The translations under genes and the position numbers were made by a program. This document shows positions 44,473 through 54,963 of a stretch of 64,000 bases of DNA, piece by piece (the stretch's first letter is position 1; the number at the start of each line of letters is the position of its first letter). Below the pieces are notes generated by a model that worked only from the letters and a program-made list of their open reading frames with translations, was not told where the DNA came from and searched no databases. Source of the stretch: Anthoceros angustus (lineage: Eukaryota; Streptophyta; Anthocerotopsida; Anthocerotales; Anthocerotaceae); contig MU008155.1 of assembly GCA_010909165.1 (NCBI GenBank), forward strand, positions 1,364,001-1,428,000, read 5' to 3'.

Positions 44473-45544
44473 GAAGTTGGAGAATTTGAAACCAGCATCC
44501 CATATTACACCAGATGCGCAGATAAGGAGAGTGGACGAGGCATGGGCAAATTATTTGGCTCGTGTAATATCGAAGGGAAGGATTGAGGAGGGCGTGTTGC
44601 CTCTCCTTTGCATGATCGACCCCGACGAGTGTGACAACCTCAGCAAGTTGGACTGGAAAAGGTTCAGGGCGAAGAAATATGTTATGGGGGTTCTTGGTGG
44701 GAACCATACTTTTGCAGCCATGAAACATTTGGCAGATATATCTCCGGGGAAAACACGCTTCCAATATGTGGAAGCTCATGTATTGTACGACGGCGGAAAT
44801 GCAGTACCGCAATGCACACAATACGATGTCAGACAAAAAGAAGATGTCCTTCATTGAGCAGGTCAGGTACTTGAGGGACGAATTGCTTATTGCCAGGCGA
44901 GATGATGTCCAGATGACCATGAATTGGAAATTCAACCTATACCGTGTATTGGGCTTGATTGAGGACGACGGAGGTCGGGAAGACGATGTGTACAAGCAGA
45001 ATAAGGTGGACAATCGGACCCACATCTTATGCATTGCCAAACAGGAGGGGAAGGTTTGGGACAACGTGGATCGAATATTTTCAAAATGGGAGGCTGGAGA
45101 ATTGCCGGAGCAGAAGAAACATGTTCCTGCCGGAACAAGTAAGAAGGGCAAAGGCAAACGGAAGGTACAAGAGGAGGCTAAGGTTGTTGACACTGTATAC
45201 GTGAAGCCGAAGGATATGCTAGCAAAGCCGTGGAAATCGTTCAAGGATTCCATGGAGAGTGCGGTCGGATACTCATGAAGGAGAAGGTGTTGACAGGTAT
45301 TATCGACCTAAAAGGTATGGATGATGAGATTACCTTACGGAAGAAGTTTCATGTTATACAAGTGGCTATGGTTAAACACTTGGGCTGCTCATCATTCGAA
45401 GAGGTTAGGCTGGAATATCCTTTGCATTCGACCGACGAAATGATAGCTCGGTTCCAGACGGCATTCGCTGGGAAGGTGTGCCATACTACCCATCGTTTAA
45501 TGATTCTCTCATATTTCGTCTGTTTCAAACCCTAACCTTCTTGC

Positions 45545-45659
45545 AGGCGCCGGCTGGCCGAGGCCACTTCCACATGTGATGTGGGGACCGACTTGGCGGC
45601 GCCGGCCACGCTCTCGTATCCACTCCATAGAACTCAAGGCTTGAGGCCGCCGGGCGCCT
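45545..45659. repeat. Short foldback insertion with AGGCGCC ends
   Basis: A 115-bp GC-rich segment starts AGGCGCCGGC and ends GCCGGGCGCCT, imperfect inverted termini. It lies just after the coding block ending FQTAFAGK, in the ParB-methyltransferase gene. A shorter AGGCGCC...GGTGCCT palindrome is at 61769-61790 in the 3' part of the same gene. Confidence 0.45.
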
Positions 45660-46017
45660 CACCATGCCTTTGAGATCTACGGAGTGCATACTGTTGCATT
45701 GCATTCGCTGTGTATCCACTTATACTCTTTTGCCCTGCAAAGAATTGAAGGATATAGACAACTTGCGAAAATGCGGAGGACTTTAAAATTTCATTTTCGA
45801 GATCAATAATTGGAAGAGTTTGGAAGACGAGGCAGCGTGCGTGGCGTATATGATCTTCATGAAGGGCTGCACATTTTACTGCTCGTGATCGAGAAGGAGG
45901 TTCATTACCAAGTGGAGAAGCGAGATATTTTGGAGATGCGGGCTACCTTGGTGAGGAGGTACACTATTAGTCATGGATGTGCCCGGAGGCTTTGATATTG
46001 GGCCTATGGACAAACGG

Positions 46018-48015
46018 ATGGATGCCACTATGTTGAGTCTGATTTTCAGCAGTTTCATGAGAAAACCTGGCGAAGACTTCCGCATGATTGTTATGCATGG
46101 AGTGGAGGAAGCCCACACAATACGGGAATCGATGCGCAGGTGGTGTAAGAAGGGTGGCCTGGTGTCTTTCGTGTGGGATAAAACCAACATGAGCAATGAT
46201 AGGGGCGGATTTGAAACAGTGGAGTATGTGACTGTCGGATGGGACTTGAAGGATGGGTGTTCAAAGGATAGAGCTCCGATGATGCCGAATGCCATGCATG
46301 GCACTTTCAACAATGGGAGGTCCGTCATAGGACATGACACCACTACTACAAAACGTGCCTACATATGACGTAGAATATGACGATTGATTTACGCGGACGG
46401 GCACTAAATGACGCGAGCAGAAAATGCCCGCCCATCATATTATGCGTGAAAATGAACCCGTCACAAACGTTTCTTAATGTCGTGGGGGTCCTAGCCGTGA
46501 CCAAAGTGGTGGCGGTTCTTTGGGTCTCCGTGTCCCGTTCATGCGATATCCGTGACGCTCTTTACATGTACGGTGCCCGCCCGGACACATAGGCGCCACC
46601 TCATCTTCCACGTTGGATACAATGCATATGACAAGGCGCATATCCGGGCGCTTTTGCCTACACGTGTCATGTCTGTTGGTGTCCGTGCGGTTCGGGCATG
46701 ACGTGGCATTCCGTGCCAAAAAGGCGGTGGCTTATCCAGACGTCCCCATCCCCTCCCCGTCCGTCCATGCATGGTTGGCGCCCGTCCGTCAGCAGCGCCG
46801 ATGGCGTGGGTTGGCGTGGCCACTACCACGTTCGGTGCCTCCTAGCCAATAGCGTCCATTGCTATCAAAAATTCAGACAACAATGGATTGCCCAATCATG
46901 GGCAAGTTCAACCCTTATCCCCATTGGTTGCACACGGTGATGTGTAATTGGCGTTTTGCACGACACGACGGTTCAAAATACCTAGGAGCATGGCCAATAG
47001 CCATGGCGGATGGATGCCACTATGTTGAGTATTTTCAGCAGTTTCATGAGAAAACTACAAGCGAAGACTTCCGCATGATTGTCATGCATGGAGTGGAGGA
47101 AGCCCACACAAGACGGAATCGATGCGCAGTGGTGTAAGAAGGGTGGCCTGGTGTCTTTCGTGTGGGATAAACCAACATGAGCAATGATAGGGGCGGATTT
47201 GAAACGATTGGAGTATGTGACCGGATGGGGCTTGAAGGATGGGTGTTCAAAGGATAGAGCTCGATGATGCGAATGCCATGCATGGCACTTTCAACAATGG
47301 GAGGTCCGTCATAGGACATGACACCACTACTACAAAACGTGCCTACATATGACGTAGAATATGACGATTGATTTACGCGGACGGGCACTAAATGACGCGA
47401 GCAGAAAATGCCCGCCCATCATATTATGCGTGAAAATGAACCCGTCACAAACGTTTCTTAATGTCGTGGGGGGTCCCAGCCGGTGACCAAAGTGGTGGCG
47501 GTTGCTGGGTCTCCGGTGTCCCGTTCATGCGTGCGATATCCGTACGCTCTTTACATGTACGGGTGCCCGCCCGGACACATAGGCAGCCACCTCATCTTCC
47601 ACGTTGGATACAATGCATATGACAAGGCGCATATCTGGCGCTTTTGCCGGCTACACGTGTCATGTACGGCGCTGGTGTCCGTGCGGTTCTGGGCATGACG
47701 TGGCATTCCGTGCCAAAAAGGCTGGCGGCGGCTTATCCGACGGACGTCCCCCATCCCCCTCCCCGTCCGTCCATGCATGGTTGGCGCCCGTCCGGTCAAC
47801 GCGCGCCGATGGCGTAGGTTGACGTGGCCACTACCACGTTCTGGTGCCTCCTAGCCAATAGCGTCCATTGCTATCAAAAATTCAGACAACAATGGATTGC
47901 CCAATCATGGGCAAGTTCAACCCTTATCCCCATTGGTTGCACACGGTGATGTGTAATTGGCGTTTTGCACGACACGACGGTTCAAAATACCTAGGAGCAT
48001 GGCCAATAGCGCGAT
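46018..48015 (+). repeat. Direct tandem duplication spanning the CACTA left end, about 1.0 kb unit
   Basis: Copy 1 (about 46018-47015) and copy 2 (about 47016-48015) start GGATGGATGCCACTATGTTG and end GGAGCATGGCCAATAGC. Each contains the last part of the host gene exon, the CAC duplication site and the first 0.67 kb of the CACTA element (its starts are 46341 and 47325). The duplication therefore postdates the insertion. Confidence 0.85.
46338..46340. other. CACTA target-site duplication, left
   Basis: CAC immediately precedes the left CACTA terminus. The identical CAC follows the right terminus at 61055-61057. Three-base target duplications are characteristic of the CACTA superfamily. Confidence 0.75.
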
Positions 48016-49205
48016 GGATGTGGAGGCACTTCATTGACGACGCGGATTTACTGGCCAACAAGGCCACTTGTGACGGATCAAGCAAGCTTGCAATAGGGAA
48101 ATTTCAAATTTCAAATTTCAAAATATGCAGCCCTAACCACAAGAAAAGCCGTGCACCCTCGCTACAATTAGGGTTGTACGATCCACAAGAGTTAATACGT
48201 GTTTATCTTAGCCAGCAACAAACGTACCTTCTAATTAGGTCCTGTTGGCCCATGGAACTCGGGCCAAGCAAGATCCATGCATTGTTAAATGGGGTTATCT
48301 CCGCTTAAAATAAGTCCGAGATAAATGCCCGCTTTAGACCCACCAAGAGAATCACCTAACCCAAAACATAACGAGTGCATCGACATCGGGCGTGCTTGCC
48401 GTTTTCCCTCCCGCCGCCTTTCCCTCCCGCCGCTGACGGTTCCATCCTCCGTCTTGTTCCTCCCTTCTTCCGGACCGTCGGAAAAGACATCCCTTCCGTG
48501 CTTAGTCCATCCATTCAAAACGCCAAACCATGAAACGGGCACACCTTGCGGTGAAAAACCAGACACCACAGGCTCTTCGAAGCCTCAAACAGAGACACCG
48601 GACCAATAGCAAACCCAGACTGTGTTTCCGCTCATTGTGTCTATGACATAAGACTACCGCACCGGTTTAGACGCTCCTCCGCCGGGGTCTGCGTGGCACA
48701 CATCCACCGACGTTAGCAAATGGGTAACACATTTGCAAATGGGTAACACAAAGCATTACCGAGGACTTGCTGGCGCTACGAGTTATTCGGCGGTGCAGCT
48801 CCACATCCCTCGCCGGTTGCTCTGTTGCCTGGGTTGATGGCACCATCTCCACGTTTGCCAAGGCCTCCACATCATCCGGAAGTGGTGAACAGGACCCCAT
48901 CCCATGGTTCGTGCCCGCCAGCAGTGTTGCCGGAGAATTGTCCTCTTCTGTGTCCTCTATGCGCGCACCAGCTCCCTTTGCACCTGTCAAACCCACATGC
49001 CCCGCTGATTTCCATGCATGAGAGAAGCAACATTCACATTTCCACACATCCTCGCAAAACCAGATTCGTAATCGAGCACTAAACCTCCTGTGTCGATGTA
49101 TGATTCCATGTTCTCAATGCCGCTATGAGACCCCACTCTCGCTCTGCCTTTGTCGGGATGCGCTTCCACTTCTCCGAAATGCCTTGTTGAAATCTGCACC
49201 ACCGC
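48016..49205. other. CACTA interior, no gene recognised
   Basis: Subterminal and internal non-coding DNA of the CACTA element. Short frames occur on both strands without motifs. TGGGTAACACATTTGCAAA-type short direct repeats occur at about 48716-48750. Confidence 0.4.
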
Positions 49206-52200
49206 CTAAAGGATTACAACCCGCCCCGTACTTCTTGAGCGAGCATCGGTTGCATCATCTTTGTTGGCGGTGAGGCCATTCCCCGCCTGTGCAGCTCTTG
49301 GACTCAACTCCACCGCTTTGGTCCATGCCTCCCACACACTCCCGGCCGCAGCCCTAGGATAGTTGCCCTCTCTCGCATCCCGATCGGCCTCCTTCACCCG
49401 GCTCGGACAATAGTAATTCTGCGTCAGAAATGTCCGAGAACTTCTTCTTGATGTAGTCTCGGTTAGATATAGATGGGAAGTCCCTCTCAGACAGGCCCAC
49501 CAGCTCCGATTGCAACTCCCTCGGGTGACGGACCAAAGATTTGAAGAGTCATCCGCGTCGCACGGCTCCTTCACACGCTTGTGGAACCGCTTTAACCCTC
49601 GTGCTCAACCCTCCAAACGCGGCATCCGTCACTCCATCGGGCCTTCCACCGCCCAATCTCCAATGACACCTTCGTTGCCTCTTCCAAAGAATGCCTCCCG
49701 CCTGTGGTGGTTCATGGTTGCCCGTAACAAATCGCCCAATGTCACGGTTTGGAGGATGTCTTTGGAGGGCCAACATGCTGTGGCTCGTCCGGAGAGCATG
49801 CCCACCTCGCCAAAACGCCTCCACATGTCCTCGAATGAGCCTTCCTGTGGAACAAGTGCCTCCTCGTCTTCCATGGTAGCTCATCCAGTGGCTTTCACTT
49901 TGTTGCGGTTCTCCCTCTTCCGCGTTCCTTCTCCCCGCCTCGGCGTTACTTATTGTGGCACCCGCTTCCTGCATGCACACACACAAGCACTTGTTAGCAA
50001 GTGCCAATGAACGTAGGTGATGGATGATGCACTACCGGCCGCAACCACCTATCAAAGCCACCCTCTTCACAAACATCGCCTTCTATGTCCGATAGCGGAC
50101 AGAGCTCCGCATCATGGACCTTAGTCGCCCCTTGCCAGCCCGAACATGTGCACTGGCCCAGTGTCGCCTCGCCTAGATGCCTTGGTTCACCGTCAATGAC
50201 AAACACGGTGTCTTCGTCATGCAAGATCACACCAAGAAAAGATGAGCGCCTCGCGGGTGATTGGAGAATGTGAGGGGAGATGCGAGTGGCATACCTTCAG
50301 CTCTCCGCTTTCCAGCCCTCGGCGCCTCTTCCAGACGAGGGGACAATCGTCATCGTCGCTTTCAAATTTGACATCGCACAAGCCAGGCTTCCCCACCTTC
50401 ACGACCGCTGAATGCTCCGCATCACTGTGACACGAGACAGAGTACCGTCCCTCTCCCAGTGGCGTCAGCATGACGTAATCGCCCTCCTCCCCGCTTTCTA
50501 CCCCAGTTGGGGGCCCCTGGTCCTTCCCGCTGTCCCGATCCGCATCCGGCCGCTCCCGATCCACCCGTTGAGCGGCTCGCCTTTTGTCCGGTCGGCCATT
50601 GGCACCTCTCGGTCCGGACCACAATCCCAGCCCTCTTGCATCGGGCCACACCAAGACCCATCGCGAACCATCCGGCCGCTTCCACGAGAACACGCACATA
50701 TCCAACCAAAGGAAGCGGGGTTGCCCTTCCTCCCGGACCACCAAAGCTCCGTGCTCGCATCCGGTTCATCATCGGGCACATCCGAGCTGCATGCGCCGCC
50801 TGCATTTCTTCAGCGAGCATCGGTTGCATCATCTTTGTTGGCGGTAGGCCATTCCCCGCCTGTGCAGCTCTTGGACTCCGAACTCCACCGCTTTGGTCCA
50901 TGCCTCCCCACACACTCCCCCGGGCCGCAGCCGTCTAGGATAGTTGCCCCTCTCTCACATCCCCGATGCGGCCTCCTTCACCCGGCTCAGACAATAGTAA
51001 TTCTGCGTCCGAGAAATGTCAGAGAACTTCTTCTTGATGTAGTCTCGGTTAGATATAGATGGGAAGTCCCTCTGTACAGCGTCCACCAGCTCCGATTGCA
51101 ACTCCCTCGGATCGGACCAAAGATTTGAAGAGTCATCCGCGTCGCACTCCTTCACACGCTTGTGGGCCTTCTTTAACCACATGCTCAACCCTCCAAACGC
51201 GCATCCGTCACTCCATCGGGCCTTCCACCGGGCCCAATCTCCAATGACACCTTCGTTGCCTCTTCCGAATGCCTCCCGCCGTGGTGGTTCATGGTTGCCC
51301 GTAACAAATCGCCCAATGTCACGGTTTGGAGGATGTCTTTGGAGGGCCAACATGCTGTGGCTCGTCCGGAGAGCATGCCCACCTCGCCAAAACGCCTCTC
51401 CCACATGTCCTCGAATGAGCCTTCCTGTGGAACAAGTGCCTCCTCGTCTTCCATGGTAGGCGCACTCAGTGGCTTTCACTTTGTTGCCGGTTCTCCCCTC
51501 TTCCGCGTTCCTTCTCCCTGCCTCGGCGTTACTTATTGTGGCACCCGCTTCCTGCATGCACACACACAAGCACTTGTTAGCAAGTGCCAATGAACGTAGG
51601 TGACTGGATGATGCACTACCGGGCCGCAACCACCTATCAAAGCCACCCTCTTCACAAACATCGCCCTTCTATGTGTCTGATAGCCGGACAGGAGCTCCGG
51701 CACCACGGGACCTTAGTCGCCCCCCCTTGCCAGCCCGAACATACAGGCACCTGTCCAGTGTCGGCCTCCCTGCCTAGATGCCTTCGGTTCACCGTCAATG
51801 ACAAACACGGTGTCTTCGTCATGCAAGATCACACCAAGAAAAGATGAGCGAAACGCCTCGCGGTGATTGGAGAATGTGAGGAGATGCGAGTGGCATACCT
51901 TCAGCTCTCCGCTTTCCAGCCCTCGGCGCCTCTTCGACGAGGGACAATCGTCATCGTCGCTTTCAAATTTTGGAAACTCGTGACTTCGCACAAGCCAGCT
52001 TCCCCACCTTCACGACCGAATGCTCCGCATCAACGTGACACGAGGCAGTACCGTCCCTCTCCCGGTGGCGTCGGCATGACGCAATCGCCTCCTCCCGCTT
52101 TCTACCCCGCCAGGGGCCCTCGTCCTTCCCGCCCCGATCCGCATCCGGCCGCTCCCGATCCACCCGTTGAGCGGCTCGCCTTTTGTCCGGTCGGCCATTG

Positions 52201-52620
52201 GCACCTCGGTCCGGACCACAATCCCAGCCCTCTTGCATCGGGCCACACCAAGACCCATCGCGAACCATCCGGCCGCTTCCACCAGGAACCTGCACATATC
52301 CAACCAAAGGAAGCGGGGTTGCCCCTTCCTCCCGGACCACCAAAGCTCCCGTGCCTGCATCCGGTTCATCACTGGGCACATCCGAGCCTGCATGCGTCGC
52401 CTCGCAAGCACCATGGTCTTCTACTGGCTGTTTTGCCCTGTCCTCCCCCCCCGGCTCCCACCCCTGTGCCCATCCAATTGTCAACCACGTGTGGTCCCTC
52501 GGTGCCGCCCTGGCTTAGCCGGCGCCTCCGCTCGGCGGCAGCTGCCCGTTTCTCCCTCTCCTCCCGGATGTCCAAAGACCCCCGTCTGCGGTTCTCGATG
52601 CTCGCGCCAGAGTGACCTCA
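49206..52620 (-). pseudogene. Second CACTA reading frame, unrecognised, tandemly duplicated
   Basis: On the minus strand two near-identical blocks encode MEDEEALVPQEGSFEDMW, KDILQTVTLGDLLRATMNHH and, after a frame slip, RDFPSISNRDYIKKKFSDIS. Upstream parts encode a Gly/Arg-rich stretch with SGRMVRDGSWCGPMQEGWD. Plant CACTA elements usually carry a second gene for a DNA-binding accessory protein; position suggests that role, but I recognise no domain. The duplication and indels leave no complete frame. Confidence 0.4.
49231..52400 (-). repeat. Direct tandem duplication, about 1.6 kb unit
   Basis: Copy 1 (about 49231-50812) and copy 2 (about 50813-52400) both begin GCGAGCATCGGTTGCATCAT (second unit at about 50814) or continue collinearly from it, and end near GAGC(C)TGCATGCG(C/T)CGCCT. 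The copies differ largely by short indels. Confidence 0.8.
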
Positions 52621-53585
52621 TTCTCCGCCGCCATGCCGAGCACCATAGCCATGTGGAGGTCATCCTCATCAACCTCGCAACCCAAGGAATCCATGGAAGC
52701 GTCGACCCTTCCTTCGTCCAATCATGTAATGACTAAACACTCGTGGGTATATGGCCTTTGGAGCGTATGTGCTAGGGTGGCTATGGCGGTCGATGGGCAT
52801 TGCCTAACGCCCGCCACTTGTCGACCAAACCGTACACGCAATGACGTGCATGTTGTTTTAATCGGTCCACGCCACCTCTAGTACTATACTAATTACTTGA
52901 CAAGCGAATGCACGCGCAACTTGAACCCGGCGGAAACGCTTGCTCTTGCTCCACCTCATTTTGGGGGTGACCAGGCGCAGATCGGCACAGTTCGGCCCAC
53001 TTCCGGCATCCCTGCTTTGCACTTGCCACACAAGCGGCTCCCTACGCGCCACACTGCGCGATGGTTCAATGTCCGCATGACGCAATCCATGCAACCTCCA
53101 AGCGCGTTGAACCAGACACCCAAAAACTCTTGCACATCACCGATGCCATCATCGTTGTCCGACCGTTGCGCTGTATTCTGGGCCATCTACGATGAAGGAT
53201 TCGGAGAAGATTGTACCTCCCGCGTTCCTGCATTCGGCGTGGCCTCCTTTACCCGTTGTGCCATCATTCGAGAGGGCGACGCCACACTGTGAAAACTCAG
53301 CCGCTCTCTGATTTCGGCTCCTACCCGCCCGTTTACGTCCATGGGCTACGGGAAGCCTGAACCTTACGTCTACTTCCGCAGTGTCCTTGAGGTGGGATTG
53401 ATGGCACAAGAAAAGTGTAAGGACCACCCATTGGGATCATAAAACCAGGTGTGTCCTTGGGCTATGGTGAACTCGGCCTCCATCGTACTTCGAATCGGGT
53501 TTAACAAGTGGAAGTAAATCAAGTGCGTGCATCCATCGGGCTTAGGGTTGGCTGAGAAACATATATCCCTACGCTGATTGGACAT
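52621..53585. other. CACTA interior, no gene recognised
   Basis: Lies between the duplicated second frame and a plus-strand frame. Short open stretches on both strands show no motif. Confidence 0.35.
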
Positions 53586-54416
53586 TTGGAAGTACAAGCA
53601 TATTACAAACAGATGACCTGGTTTTGTCCTTGGGGTTTGGAGGGTCAAAAATTGGTCATATTAAATTCACCAAATTCAGTTTACCCCAGTAAGTATGCAC
53701 TGTTTTGGCACGACGTTATCGAGAATTGCCATGCTTGTGCCAGATCAGAGCTGCCAGCCACATCTCGACATGTCTACTCCACCCCGGAGAATAGATGCAT
53801 CGTGGTCAATGAACCATCGGTGGCGTCTTTAGTGCCGGGCCCCACTTTGAACGCTCCACTGCCTCCGCACGGGACTGTGTTCCTGAGAAATTGTACATAT
53901 CACGAGACTTATGAGGTGGCATCTCGTGCCGTCATTTTCACCCCCCCCCCCCCATATGGACAGGGGTCTGCCGATCCTCAGGTAGGTATGGTTGTCAGGT
54001 GCTTTGACCATGTCGCGTCTGCTGACCACTTGTGCATTTAGTTTGCAATATCCGCGCATCAACGCTCATTCCAGTTATTTCCGATGGTGGAGGAGGCTCC
54101 CCCCTTTGGGAGCCAGGAGGCGAAGCCTTTTTTTTCGGAGACTGCACCCGCGCCAACAGTTGCAATCACCGACATTGCATCTCCCGCTACTGAGGAAGAC
54201 CTCCAAAGTTCTCAGCTGGGGATGTGGCAACGCCCCGACGACCCGTCCGCTATCGACGGTGATGAAGCAACGTCATGGAATATGGAGGAGGCTGCCATGA
54301 TATGGGCCCGGCGTTTGCGTTGTTGCGATTGTCTTTTCGCCGGCGCCTTGGGGTCCCGAGACATTAGGCGCCGACATGAGCATTTGCCCACGACCGCGAT
54401 TGAGCTCGACTCTTAA
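53586..54416 (+). CDS. Unrecognised plus-strand gene inside the CACTA element
   Basis: Two open stretches (53586-54041 and 54084-54416) are probably joined by a short intron with its donor near 53980 (CAG-GTAGGT). The first encodes YYKQMTWFCPW, CACARSELPATSRHVYSTPE and GTVFLRNCTYHETYEVA. The second starts MVEEAPPFGSQE, is acidic and ends with RRLRCCDCLF. A Cys-containing block of the same look occurs at 2.6 kb. A run of 13 C (53940-53952) lies in the first exon. I recognise no domain. Being opposite in strand to the transposase, it may be a captured or accessory gene. Confidence 0.35.
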
Positions 54417-54963
54417 CATCGCATCCGCACATGATATGTGATTATCTACTTTCACCGGTCCGCTAGACAATACCACAAAGAAGCATGTCCGCACTTTGTT
54501 TCACGCCAGAAGGAGGCCACGTGTGGATCGGAGTGCCACCCGTGATTCGGGGTTGTTAGGTTTGGATAGCACTCCATGGAGCTAGCTTACCTTCCAATTC
54601 CTTTCGTGGTCTGCTTTTGGGCAGTGCACATGAGGACCCGATATTGGCTGTTCTTAAATGTGAGGGATTCCAATTGTCAGTGTTCCAGTACATCAGTCGA
54701 AGGCCGAAGTGTCCCACATAGCCTGAATAGGCGTACAAATCATCCAAGCCTCCCGCCTGGGCATGATGTCGCGGTGTGCAAATACTTGTTGTAGATGTCG
54801 AGGAAATGTGTATGGGCCTGTTTTGTGATCCGGCATTGCATTTGGCCGTCGTGTCAACGCTCCAAAACCCAAGTCCCTAACCATGGACGGGGTTCTCTTG
54901 CAATGTCACACTCATACCAAAGGCACATTCAAGACGATTGTGGTGACGCCGCCTCCTTCGCAC

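Larger units (their letters stand above)
41742..46340 (+). pseudogene. ParB-like / SAM methyltransferase-like gene, 5' part, interrupted by CACTA
   Basis: The plus-strand gene starts at ATG 41742 with a basic N-terminus (KKSRRSKRRL). A region with SFAFTYEETVIIRRRML and WVVWATTDMDE is present twice because of tandem duplication. From 44360 a good frame encodes SAYSKKVVQETVLVKLENLK, VLPLLCMIDPDE and the ParB-type motif VLGGNHTFAAMKHL. One frameshift later (44790) comes AEMQYRNAHNTMSDKKKMS, like the ParB ALxHN helix. After two more breaks (45260, 45975) follows MDVPGGFDIGPMDKR, at the position of a (D/N)PPY motif. Then come MIVMHGVEEAH, GGLVSFVWDKTNM and GRSVIGHD, where the CACTA element interrupts the exon. 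The 3' part resumes at 61058. ParB-methyltransferase fusions are known in phages and bacteria. Activity is doubtful given the frame breaks and the atypical motif IV. Confidence 0.6.

Noticed and set aside
44790-44800. Programmed ribosomal frameshift in the ParB-like gene
   Set aside because: No slippery heptamer is seen, and similar single-base breaks occur at many places in the same gene and elsewhere, so decay or sequence error is simpler.
50412-51128. A 238-codon plus-strand frame in the CACTA interior
   Set aside because: It spans the junction of two tandem copies and is opposite to the frame that repeats in both. Pro/Ser/His-rich composition indicates a shadow.
53940-53952. Run of 13 C as a biological slippery site
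   Set aside because: Homopolymer length is unreliable here, and no conserved downstream frame supports a slip.
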